Notes: generated from the letters alone by a model not told the origin. A stretch of 5,416 nucleotides of DNA from Patescibacteria group bacterium (GCA_018829245.1 JAHJUH010000015.1:1-5416), one strand, 5' to 3'. Numbered from the stretch's first letter, positions 1 to 5,394 are shown. Translations and numbers: made by a program.

Positions 1-2
1 AG

Positions 3-51
3 AAAAATCAAAAAAGGGTTAGCTTTTGGCTAACCCATTTTTTTATTTTTT
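3..51. terminator. Strong bidirectional intrinsic terminator
   Basis: Perfect 8-bp stem GGGTTAGC (16-23) / GCTAACCC (29-36) with a 5-nt loop TTTTG. On the plus strand it is followed by a T-tract with one interruption (38-51). On the minus strand it is followed by TTTTTT, GA and TTTTT (15 down to 3). Both sides therefore have the hairpin-plus-U-run form of a Rho-independent terminator. On the minus strand it would end the candidate RNA at 3-319 and any readthrough from the five-gene operon. On the plus strand it could end a gene lying left of the window or arriving from one. It is the clearest terminator in the window. Confidence 0.9.
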
Positions 52-112
52 GAGAGAGGTCTTATGAAACCTTTTTGTATTACTTTTAGGTTTAAGGCCC
101 CCCATGTCTCTC
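52..112. other. Long imperfect hairpin just upstream of the terminator
   Basis: Three stacked 6-bp segments pair: 52-57 with 107-112 (GAGAGA/TCTCTC), 58-63 with 94-99 (GGTCTT/AAGGCC) and 67-72 with 88-93 (AAACCT/AGGTTT). They are separated by a 7-nt bulge (100-106) on one side and a 3-nt bulge (64-66) on the other, with a 15-nt A/T loop. In the middle segment the T60-G97 pair is a G-U wobble on plus-strand RNA but an A-C mismatch on minus-strand RNA, so this one helix slightly favours the plus strand, unlike the other helices of the region. It is probably the last domain of the candidate RNA at 3-319. Confidence 0.5.
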
Positions 113-325
113 TATAAATCTAGATGCTATCGCACTTATTTTTTATTTTTATTTATCGCCTCCAGTGCAACAAGACATCATTAAACTTCCAAAGAAACAA
201 ACTTATATATCCTTTACTAACTATGTCCTTTTCCCCAAGGACTTTTTTATGTTAAAGAACTTCCTCCTAGTTAGTTAATAAAAGATCTTATCCTCTTTAA
301 AGAAACAGCTTACGAGGACATTTTT

Positions 326-354
326 ATTTTCTCATTGAAAGCAATCTTTGTCAA
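326..354 (-). promoter_or_regulatory. Candidate promoter for the minus-strand RNA
   Basis: On the minus strand a perfect -35 consensus TTGACA (354-349) is followed by a 17-bp spacer and GAAAAT (331-326, 4 of 6 matches to TATAAT), preceded by a TGA that supplies the TGn extended -10 motif at 334-332. The expected transcription start is near 319. It lies 41 nt past the stop of the 220-residue membrane protein and just downstream of the two DnaA-box-like repeats. The exact -35, ideal spacing and extended motif outweigh the poor -10, but -10-like matches are cheap in A/T-rich DNA. Confidence 0.5.
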
Positions 355-359
355 CCCCT

Positions 360-382
360 AACTTATCCACAACTTATCCTCA
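360..382 (+). promoter_or_regulatory. Tandem DnaA-box-like 9-mers
   Basis: TTATCCACA at 363-371 is an exact match to the classical DnaA box. TTATCCTCA at 374-382 differs by one base. They are direct repeats with an 11-bp period (unit AACTTATCCNC), so both face the same side of the helix. Flanking copies of TCAACCCC (351-358 and 380-387) make the block look deliberate. They sit immediately upstream of the -35 at 354-349 on the minus strand. DnaA could act here as a regulator, or the site could be part of a larger DnaA-binding cluster. Two boxes alone are not enough to call an origin. Confidence 0.4.
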
Positions 383-394
383 ACCCCACACCTA

Positions 395-1057
395 TTAATC
401 AATGATTAAATTAATGATTTCCTTTAAAAGTTCTTTAGAATTAGTAATAATAAAGTAATCCTCTACTTGAGCAAAGGCATAAAGATTAGGAAGATTATCC
501 GTAGAATAAATAGGATCTAAAAGAGTTACTTCAATTTGACGATATTTTTCCTGAGAAAAATTATAATCTTTCTTTAAATTAACCTCAATTTTATCTAAAA
601 CGCTTTTAATATCTCCAAAAGAAGCTTTTCTTTCAAAAGCAAGGAAAAATGGAAATGAAGTTTCATCATTAGCAGGCATTAAGATAAAGCCTGCTTCTTG
701 CTTAAATGCTGACTGAACATTATCTTTAAAGCTTAAATCAACTTGTTTAAAATAATTATTAATCTTATCCATAGCTGGCTGAGTGTAAGGGGATGTTTGA
801 TTATATAATGCTTCTTGATTAACCAAGCTAAAAACAACTCTGTTTTCTGGAACTAAATCTTTAAAAGGTATCTTTTGAGAAGAAAGAAGCCACCAATTAA
901 AAGCTAAAACAATGATGATTAATATAAAAATGCTCAAAAAAAACCATTTTTTAAATGATTTCTTTTGTTTCACATCTAAGTTATCCCGCAAATCTATAGT
1001 TGAATCTTTTAAAGTTTTTTGCTTTAACTTATCTTTTTTTATAAATATCTTTGTCAT
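395..1057 (-). CDS. Single-pass membrane protein, unknown function (DUF3352-like?)
   Basis: 220 residues, function not recognised. Residues 1-37 are basic and Lys-rich and should be cytoplasmic. Residues about 38-58 form one membrane helix that ends in Trp55-Trp56. The remaining ~160 residues should be exported and contain no cysteine. The exported part opens with DLVPENRVVFSLVN (67-80), which recalls the start of DUF3352-type domains; this is a recollection of the family's style and not a database match. The C-terminal stretch LYAFAQVEDYFIITNSKE (192-209) aligns with the end of the preceding gene's product, so the two are probably tandem paralogs. The ATG at 1057 lies 18 nt after the upstream stop and has no Shine-Dalgarno sequence; the gap holds a 12-bp A/T palindrome (1061-1072). 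It is the last gene of the operon and stops with TAA; no terminator follows until position 36. Confidence 0.8.
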   Translation of the reverse strand: MTKIFIKKDKLKQKTLKDSTIDLRDNLDVKQKKSFKKWFFLSIFILIIIVLAFNWWLLSSQKIPFKDLVPENRVVFSLVNQEALYNQTSPYTQPAMDKINNYFKQVDLSFKDNVQSAFKQEAGFILMPANDETSFPFFLAFERKASFGDIKSVLDKIEVNLKKDYNFSQEKYRQIEVTLLDPIYSTDNLPNLYAFAQVEDYFIITNSKELLKEIINLIID

Positions 1058-1075
1058 TTTTATTTTAAAATATCA

Positions 1076-2293
1076 TTAATTTACTATATTATCAATTATA
1101 GCAAACATGCTCTCTTTTGAAAAAGTAATAATTAATTTATCATTAATAACTGCGTAATCAATACTTAAACTTGGATCAGCAAGATTAAGATAACGGATAG
1201 CTTTTTCTTGATAAACATTATCTTGAAACTCTACAGTAGCAGCTGGCTGTTTATTCAAACTTAAGAAAAATGGTTCTAGGTCTGATTCAATACTTGTTTC
1301 CCAATTTTTTAATTCTTGAGTTAAATCAGCACCTTCTTTCAAAGACATAATTATTCCTAATCTATTGCCTTCAGATTGACTGTAAAAAAATAGGGTATAA
1401 TTATCTGCTTTAGTTCCTTTGTCAGTAATAGCTTGAACAATTCCAAGCGGCAAACTTGCTTTTAAAACTGGTATTAAAGTAGCTAAATCCATGTATTTTT
1501 TTTCTGTTGGACTAACTATTTTTATTAAAATACGCCTAGAAGTGTTTACTGTTTGTTCTTCGTCTATGGCTTTTTTTAATTCATCAAAAAGTAAGTTTTC
1601 TTGTCCAACAGATAATTCAATTACACTAGTTTTATATATTGAAATAAGGGGGGTTGGAACAGTTGGCTCTATTGGTTCAACTGGCTGACAATCTTTATTA
1701 ACTTGGCACTGATTCTCACCTTGTCCTTCAATACTTATACATTGAAAATCCTGACATTCATAATGATAAGTTATTAATGGAGCAACTATACGAACATAAT
1801 TCCACCAATAAAAAAATCCCCCTATTCCTCCTATAATGAAAATAACTATTAAGCCAATTAGAGAAAGCTTTAAATAATCTTTTTCAACCCCTGATTCAGC
1901 CTCAATCTCCGATTCAATTGATTCAATTGATTTAATTGGTTTAATTGATTTCTTTGTTTGATCTAAATGAGAAGACAATGGAGAAATCGGTTTAGGAACA
2001 GTTAATGGCTTAAAAATATCTGAAGGCCTAGAAGTAATTGGCGGTCTAGGAAGCTCTGATCCATAAAACTTTGATCTGTCTAATTTAACTGGCTTATCTA
2101 ATCCAAAATCTGGCTTTCTAATTGATTCAATTGTTGGCAATCTTGAAGGCGGAGAAGGAGGCAAAGATGGAGTCTTTTTTTCTTTCTTTAAAATAGCCAA
2201 ATCTTTCAACATAGTCTGAATAAGCGAACCAGTTAATTGCTTACTTGTTTCTTTATTATCTAATTGAGCTTGAATATCTTCTTTAATATCCAC
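1076..2293 (-). CDS. Proline-rich single-pass membrane protein with exported 4-Cys motif, unknown function
   Basis: 405 residues, function not recognised. Residues 1-40 are charged and helical. Residues 41-125 are low-complexity and Pro/Ser/Lys-rich, with a tripeptide-like [KE]-[SP]-I run at about 116-127. Residues 142-164 form one membrane helix rich in Ile and Gly that ends in Trp163-Trp164. Just outside lie four cysteines (180, 185, 196, 202) in a C-x4-C-x10-C-x5-C spacing with a G-x-G-x-NQC core, then a short Pro/Glu/Thr linker (204-215) and an exported domain to the C-terminus. This topology would let the cysteines form disulfides. The last ~30 residues resemble those of the following gene (IITFSKE, 388-394, against IITNSKE). 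The start codon is GTG (2293-2291), not ATG. No Shine-Dalgarno sequence precedes it, and the next in-frame ATG (codon 28) would cut into the charged N-terminus, so the true start is somewhat uncertain. The stop is a tandem TAA TGA. Confidence 0.8.
   Translation of the reverse strand: MDIKEDIQAQLDNKETSKQLTGSLIQTMLKDLAILKKEKKTPSLPPSPPSRLPTIESIRKPDFGLDKPVKLDRSKFYGSELPRPPITSRPSDIFKPLTVPKPISPLSSHLDQTKKSIKPIKSIESIESEIEAESGVEKDYLKLSLIGLIVIFIIGGIGGFFYWWNYVRIVAPLITYHYECQDFQCISIEGQGENQCQVNKDCQPVEPIEPTVPTPLISIYKTSVIELSVGQENLLFDELKKAIDEEQTVNTSRRILIKIVSPTEKKYMDLATLIPVLKASLPLGIVQAITDKGTKADNYTLFFYSQSEGNRLGIIMSLKEGADLTQELKNWETSIESDLEPFFLSLNKQPAATVEFQDNVYQEKAIRYLNLADPSLSIDYAVINDKLIITFSKESMFAIIDNIVN
1911..1955 (-). 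repeat. 9-bp in-frame tandem repeat within the membrane-protein gene
   Basis: On the plus strand the unit GATTCAATT occurs at 1911-1919 and 1920-1928, followed by the variants GATTTAATT (1929-1937) and GGTTTAATT (1938-1946) and a partial GATTT (1947-1951). Because the unit is nine bases it stays in frame and encodes a Lys/Glu-Ser/Pro-Ile tripeptide series in the cytoplasmic linker. An isolated further copy (GATTCAATT) at about 2122-2130 encodes IESI again. It is a short, probably length-variable linker repeat. Confidence 0.7.
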
Positions 2294-2306
2294 AAATAAT
2301 ACTGAA

Positions 2307-2340
2307 CATAAAGTTACAGTAATAAAACATGTAACTTATG
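2307..2340 (-). other. Hairpin in the gap directly after pnp
   Basis: On the minus strand CATAAGTTACA (2340-2330) pairs with TGTAACTTTATG (2318-2307): 11 bp with one bulged base and an 11-nt loop. The stem begins two bases after the pnp stop codon, and its 3' foot is 13 bases before the GTG start of the next gene. Only a broken U-rich run (UAUUAUUU) follows, so it is a poor intrinsic terminator. It fits better as a processing or stability element, or as an attenuator lowering expression of the membrane-protein genes relative to pnp. Confidence 0.5.
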
Positions 2341-2342
2341 CT

Positions 2343-4508
2343 CTATGATTTAATATTTTTTAAAGTTAGACTAATTCGTCCTGATTCATCAATGTTTTTA
2401 ACTTTAACTGGTACAACTTGACCAAGTTTTAAAACATCCTCAACCCGATTAACGTGCTGGTCAGATAATTCAGAGATATGTACTAATCCATCTTGTCCAG
2501 GCAAGATCTCAACAAAAGCTCCAAAGTCAGTAATTTTAACTACTTTTCCTTGAAAAATTTCATCTATCTTGACTTCACGAGTTAAGTCATTAACCCATTT
2601 AAGGGCTTTTTGTCCGCCTTCTTCATCAACTGAAGTAATGCTAATTAAACCATCATCTTCAATATCAATCTTAGCTCCTGTTTCGCTAGTAATTTCATTA
2701 ATGATTTTTCCGCCTGGACCAATAACATTTCTAATTTTATCAGGATTAATCCTAATAGTCAAAATCCTAGGAGCAAAAGGAGAAAGCTCTTTTCTTGATT
2801 CCTTAATTGTTTTCTCCATCTCTTCAATAATAGTCAAACGGCCTTTTTTAGATTGCTCAAAAACCTTTTTAAGAATTTCTAAAGTAACTCCCCCTATTTT
2901 AACATCCATTTGGCAAGCTGTCATTCCTTTTTTAGTTCCAGCAATCTTACAATCCATATCGCCATAATGATCTTCTGGCCCTTGAATATCAGTTAAAATC
3001 TTGTAATGTTCATCTGATTCCATCATTAATCCCATAGCCACTCCACTAACATGCTCTTTGATTGGCACGCCAGCATCCATTAAAGCTAAACTAGAACCAC
3101 TGACTGAAGCCATAGAAGAAGAACCATTAGAAGAAAGTATTTCTGAAACTAAACGTATAGTATATGGAAATTTTTCTTCATCAGGAATTAATGAATAAAG
3201 AGCTCTTTCAGCTAAAGCGCCATGCCCTATTTCTCTTCTTCCAGGACCCCTCATGGAATCTACTTCTCCTACACAAAAAGGAGGGAAGTTATAGTGATGC
3301 ATAAAACGCTTAGTTCCTGCGCCTTCCATATTATCAAATATTTGTTTATCACCTGGAGATCCTAAGGTAACTACTGAAAGCGCTTGAGTAGATCCCCTGT
3401 TAAACAAACCAGAACCATGAGTTCTTAATAAAACAGATACTTGAGTTTTAATTGGACGAACTTGATCTAACTTTCTTCCATCTGGCCTTTTTTCTTTGCC
3501 ATCTGATAGTTTTAAAATATTCTGATGAACAATTAAATCAATTTCCTGATCAAAAGCTTCTTTGATTTGACTTTCTTTGTCTTTAACAACAGATTCTTCT
3601 AAATCCTTGGTTAAATCTGAAATCAATTCGTTTTTTAAAAGCCTTAATCTTTCTAAACGTTCTATTTTATCTTCTTTATAAATTGTTTTTTCTAATTTAT
3701 CACCAAGCCAATCTCTCATTTCCTTTATTAAAGCAGGATCTGTTTCTTTAATTTCCAAATCTGCTTTAACTGGATTAACTTCTTTAACAATTTTCTCTTG
3801 AAATTCAATAACTTTTTTAAGCTGTGGCTGAACAAACTCAATAGCAGATAATATTATATCTTCAGGAGTTTGCTTAGCATCCCCTTCTAACATATTAATT
3901 TTGTCTTCTTTGCCAGCTACAATAAAATCAAAATCGCTTTCTTCTCTCATCTTGTATGTTGGGTTTAAAACCCATTCTTGTTTAGCGCTTTGTTCACCAA
4001 CTAAAGAACGTCCTATTCTTAAACCAGCTACTGGACCAGCAAAAGGGATATCTGAAATGCTTAAAGCTAAAGAAGCAGCTATTAAAGCTGGAATATCTGG
4101 ATCGTTTTCCTGGTCAAATGAAAGAACAGTTAAAACAATGTGAATGCTATTCCTAATTTTATTATTAAAACAGGGACGAATTACCCGATCAATCATTCGG
4201 GCTGTTAGCATTGCTTCGTCTGTAGCTCTTCCTTCTCTCTTTAAAAAACGACTGCTTTTAATTTTACCAGCTGCATAAAGCTTTTCTTCGTAATCAACTG
4301 ATAAAGGCAACCAATCAACATCTATTGGTTCCTTAATCATTGTACAAGTAGCCAAAACAGTTGTTTGGCCATAGGTGACTAAAACAGAACCATTGGCCTG
4401 TTGAGCTAATCGATTAATTTCAAAGTTTAATTCCCGACCAGCCAAATCCATCTTGTACCTGCCTAAATTTTTGGAAAAATTTTGGCGAGCTGCTTGTTTA
4501 GAATTCAT
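2343..4508 (-). CDS. pnp: Polynucleotide phosphorylase (polyribonucleotide nucleotidyltransferase)
   Basis: 721 residues, close to the ~711 of E. coli PNPase and apparently complete. The enzyme degrades RNA 3' to 5' by phosphorolysis, releasing nucleoside diphosphates, and works as a cytoplasmic ring trimer. Domain order: first RNase PH fold (~13-150), with the RNA-contact loop FLKR at 88-91 where many bacteria have FFRR; alpha-helical linker (~250-335); second, catalytic RNase PH fold (~343-545); KH (~583-643) with the GxxG loop in VIGPGGK (595-601); S1 (~651-718). The phosphate-site serines are present in NGSSSMAS (461-468). The metal/catalytic residues expected from E. coli D486, D492 and K494 correspond to D513, D519 and K521 in PEDHYGDMDCK. 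The ATG at 4508 gives a normal N-terminus of about ten extra residues. The best Shine-Dalgarno-like bases (AGGG, 4524-4521) lie 12 nt upstream and are mostly locked in the leader hairpin (4522-4574). Stop is TAG. Confidence 0.97.
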   Translation of the reverse strand: MNSKQAARQNFSKNLGRYKMDLAGRELNFEINRLAQQANGSVLVTYGQTTVLATCTMIKEPIDVDWLPLSVDYEEKLYAAGKIKSSRFLKREGRATDEAMLTARMIDRVIRPCFNNKIRNSIHIVLTVLSFDQENDPDIPALIAASLALSISDIPFAGPVAGLRIGRSLVGEQSAKQEWVLNPTYKMREESDFDFIVAGKEDKINMLEGDAKQTPEDIILSAIEFVQPQLKKVIEFQEKIVKEVNPVKADLEIKETDPALIKEMRDWLGDKLEKTIYKEDKIERLERLRLLKNELISDLTKDLEESVVKDKESQIKEAFDQEIDLIVHQNILKLSDGKEKRPDGRKLDQVRPIKTQVSVLLRTHGSGLFNRGSTQALSVVTLGSPGDKQIFDNMEGAGTKRFMHHYNFPPFCVGEVDSMRGPGRREIGHGALAERALYSLIPDEEKFPYTIRLVSEILSSNGSSSMASVSGSSLALMDAGVPIKEHVSGVAMGLMMESDEHYKILTDIQGPEDHYGDMDCKIAGTKKGMTACQMDVKIGGVTLEILKKVFEQSKKGRLTIIEEMEKTIKESRKELSPFAPRILTIRINPDKIRNVIGPGGKIINEITSETGAKIDIEDDGLISITSVDEEGGQKALKWVNDLTREVKIDEIFQGKVVKITDFGAFVEILPGQDGLVHISELSDQHVNRVEDVLKLGQVVPVKVKNIDESGRISLTLKNIKS

Positions 4509-4521
4509 AAAATATTCTATC

Positions 4522-4574
4522 CCTGATTTACAGACTTTAGACTATATCAGTAGCCTACCTGTCTATAAATCAAG
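4522..4574 (-). promoter_or_regulatory. Two-part stem-loop in the pnp leader, possible RNase III/PNPase autoregulatory element
   Basis: On the minus-strand RNA, positions 4574-4561 (CUUGAUUUAUAGAC) pair fully with 4535-4522 (GUCUGUAAAUCAGG): 14 bp including two G-U pairs. Inside, 4557-4551 (UAGGCUA) pair with 4544-4538 (UAGUCUA): 7 bp including one G-U, with a 6-nt loop. An AGG/AA internal loop separates the two stems. All three wobbles become A-C mismatches on the plus strand, so the structure belongs to the operon mRNA. No U-run follows, so it is not a terminator. It begins 7 nt after the NYN stop and ends 13 nt before the pnp ATG, burying the only AGGG near the start. In E. coli, RNase III cuts a comparable leader stem of pnp and PNPase then removes the duplex to repress itself. 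The equivalent role here is inferred from position and shape. Confidence 0.65.
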
Positions 4575-4581
4575 ATTTTAA

Positions 4582-5091
4582 TTATTTTTTAATTAAGTAC
4601 CTTTTTTTATCTTTACTTAAGTCAATAAAATCATCTACTGCTTCTTTTAATTTAGCTGAAGTGCTTTGTTCAAAAGCAATTGCTTCTATTTGAATCCCCT
4701 TGTTTAATCTAAGATATTCAACCAAAGGAACAAAATCTCCATCGCCAGTAACTAAGACAATGGCATCAACTAAACTTGAAAACTTAACTGCATCAATAGC
4801 CATACCTACATCCCAATCGCCTTTTTTCATACCTCCTGGAAAAACCTGCAAATCTTTCATTTTAATCTCAAAGCCAGATTTAGATAAAGCATCAAAAAAA
4901 GACTTTTCTTCTAAAGTTTCTGTATGAATAACATAGGCAATAGTTCGAATTAATTTTCTCGGCCCAACTGCTGTTTTTAAAACCTCTTTAAAATTAACCC
5001 TAGCTCCATAGAGATTCTTAGCTGAATGATACATATTTTGAACATCTATCAAAACAGCTACTCGTTGATCTTTGTGTTTAATTACGCTCAT
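4582..5091 (-). CDS. NYN domain (LabA/PIN-like) protein, putative endoribonuclease
   Basis: 169 residues forming a single NYN domain of the LabA-like PIN-fold group, whose characterised members are often metal-dependent RNases. The expected acidic pocket is visible: VLIDVQNMY (13-21) gives D16 and N19; KGDWDVGMAIDAV (90-102) gives D94 and D100; and VLVTGDGDFVPLV (112-124) gives D117 and D119. The domain fills the protein. There is no membrane segment or added RNA-binding domain, only a basic C-terminal tail (160-169). The ATG at 5091 is one base after the rpsO stop (TAA A ATG), so translation is probably coupled to rpsO; the only upstream purine core, AGG, is 13-14 nt away. Being placed between rpsO and pnp suggests a role in rRNA or mRNA processing or decay, possibly making ends for PNPase to digest. 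Fold assignment is secure; nuclease activity and substrate are inferred. Confidence 0.88.
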   Translation of the reverse strand: MSVIKHKDQRVAVLIDVQNMYHSAKNLYGARVNFKEVLKTAVGPRKLIRTIAYVIHTETLEEKSFFDALSKSGFEIKMKDLQVFPGGMKKGDWDVGMAIDAVKFSSLVDAIVLVTGDGDFVPLVEYLRLNKGIQIEAIAFEQSTSAKLKEAVDDFIDLSKDKKRYLIKK

Positions 5092-5092
5092 T

Positions 5093-5359
5093 TTACTTTT
5101 TAAGACCTAATTTTTTAATAACCTTTTTATATCTTTTTTCATCATTATTCATTAGATAATCTAATAGTTTTCTTCTCTTAGCAACCATACCTAAAAGCCC
5201 TCGACGAGAATGATTATCTTTATAATGTTTTTTTAAATGTTTCGCTAATTCATCGATTTCTTTAGATAAAATAGCTATCTGAACATCTGAAGATCCAGTG
5301 TCTTTATCATGAATCTGATGTTCTTTAATTGTCTTTGACTTCTTATCTGTTTTAAGCAT
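5093..5359 (-). CDS. rpsO: 30S ribosomal protein S15
   Basis: 88 residues, matching the usual 88-89. S15 is a primary 16S rRNA-binding protein that organises the central domain of the small subunit and takes part in intersubunit bridges. Hallmarks in order: DTGSSDVQIAIL (20-31), HLKKHYKDNHSRRGLLGMV (41-59), KRRKLLDYL (61-69) and the C-terminal KKLGLKK. These include the conserved H-x-x-D-x-H-S-R-R type rRNA-binding segment. The ATG at 5359 gives the standard N-terminal length. It is the first gene of the operon, with a promoter placed so close that the transcript would have almost no 5' leader. This would leave no room for the leader pseudoknot that S15 uses for autoregulation in E. coli. The stop lies one base before the NYN gene. 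Confidence 0.97.
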   Translation of the reverse strand: MLKTDKKSKTIKEHQIHDKDTGSSDVQIAILSKEIDELAKHLKKHYKDNHSRRGLLGMVAKRRKLLDYLMNNDEKRYKKVIKKLGLKK

Positions 5360-5365
5360 GTTTTT

Positions 5366-5394
5366 AGTATAGCAGAAGTAATAAAAAAAGGCAA
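5366..5394 (-). promoter_or_regulatory. Operon promoter, predicted leaderless start
   Basis: On the minus strand TTGCCT (5394-5389; 4 of 6 to TTGACA) is followed by a 17-bp spacer and TATACT (5371-5366; 5 of 6 to TATAAT). A TGC immediately before the -10 completes the TGn extended motif. Only six bases separate the -10 from the rpsO ATG, so the expected +1 falls on or next to the A of the ATG at 5359. This predicts a leaderless rpsO transcript. The -35 overlaps the 3' arm of the upstream terminator hairpin. Confidence 0.65.

Larger units (their letters stand above)
3..319 (-). ncRNA. Candidate structured small RNA (or structured 3' UTR), family not recognised
   Basis: No protein gene is visible in 52-394, but the minus strand has a promoter-like element ending at 326, a predicted start near 319 and a terminator at 36-16. 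Helices seen by eye on the minus RNA, listed 5' to 3': 320-314 with 295-289 (7 bp, one G-U); 278-268 with 223-214 (10 bp, one bulged A); nested 242-237 with 230-225 (6 bp, loop GGGGAA); 179-176 with 126-123 plus 170-164 with 136-130 (4+7 bp, one G-U); 112-88 with 52-72 (about 17 bp with bulges and one mismatch); then the terminator. Two of these helices have G-U pairs that become A-C mismatches on the plus strand, which favours a minus-strand RNA. Two GGAGG motifs sit in single-stranded segments at 267-263 and 163-159, with no start codon suitably placed after either. I see no hallmark of RNase P RNA, tmRNA, SRP RNA or tRNA. It could instead be the long 3' UTR of the upstream operon, since no terminator separates it from the gene ending at 395. 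Confidence 0.45.

Noticed and set aside
149..181. Ten-codon minus-strand reading frame (Met-Met-Ser-Cys-Cys...) preceded by GGAAG inside the candidate RNA
   Set aside because: Very short, its codons overlap the arms of a predicted helix, and nothing marks it as a real peptide. It could be revisited if conserved.
3..319. Identification of the RNA region as RNase P RNA, tmRNA or SRP RNA
   Set aside because: GAGGAAGUUC loosely recalls the GAGGAAAGUCC of RNase P, but the ACAGAA/CCGGCUUA partner is absent. No tRNA-like ends or CCA for tmRNA, and no GGAAGCAGCC-type SRP domain IV.
351..394. Chromosomal origin (oriC)
   Set aside because: Only two DnaA-box-like sites, no dnaA or dnaN nearby and no clear unwinding-element structure; the evidence is too thin.
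765..773. Third DnaA-box-like 9-mer TTATCCATA in the 220-residue gene
   Set aside because: One mismatch, inside coding sequence, and far from the tandem pair; expected by chance.
1061..1072. 12-bp palindrome TATTTTAAAATA before the last gene as an operator
   Set aside because: Composed only of A and T in an A/T-rich gap; no basis to separate it from chance.
2569..2967. Plus-strand open frame of 132 codons antisense to pnp
   Set aside because: It lies wholly within the well-conserved pnp KH/catalytic coding region and has no recognisable motif; the same applies to plus-strand frames at 1491-1688, 3901-4143 and 4700-4927.
4514..4519. TAGAAT on the minus strand as a second leaderless promoter for pnp
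   Set aside because: No acceptable -35 at 16-18 bp, no TGn motif, and such hexamers are frequent by chance in A/T-rich DNA.
395..5359. Recoding of TGA as glycine (Gracilibacteria/SR1 code), prompted by all stops being TAA or TAG
   Set aside because: The genes contain no in-frame TGA, domains are full length under the standard code, and five stops are too few to show TGA avoidance.
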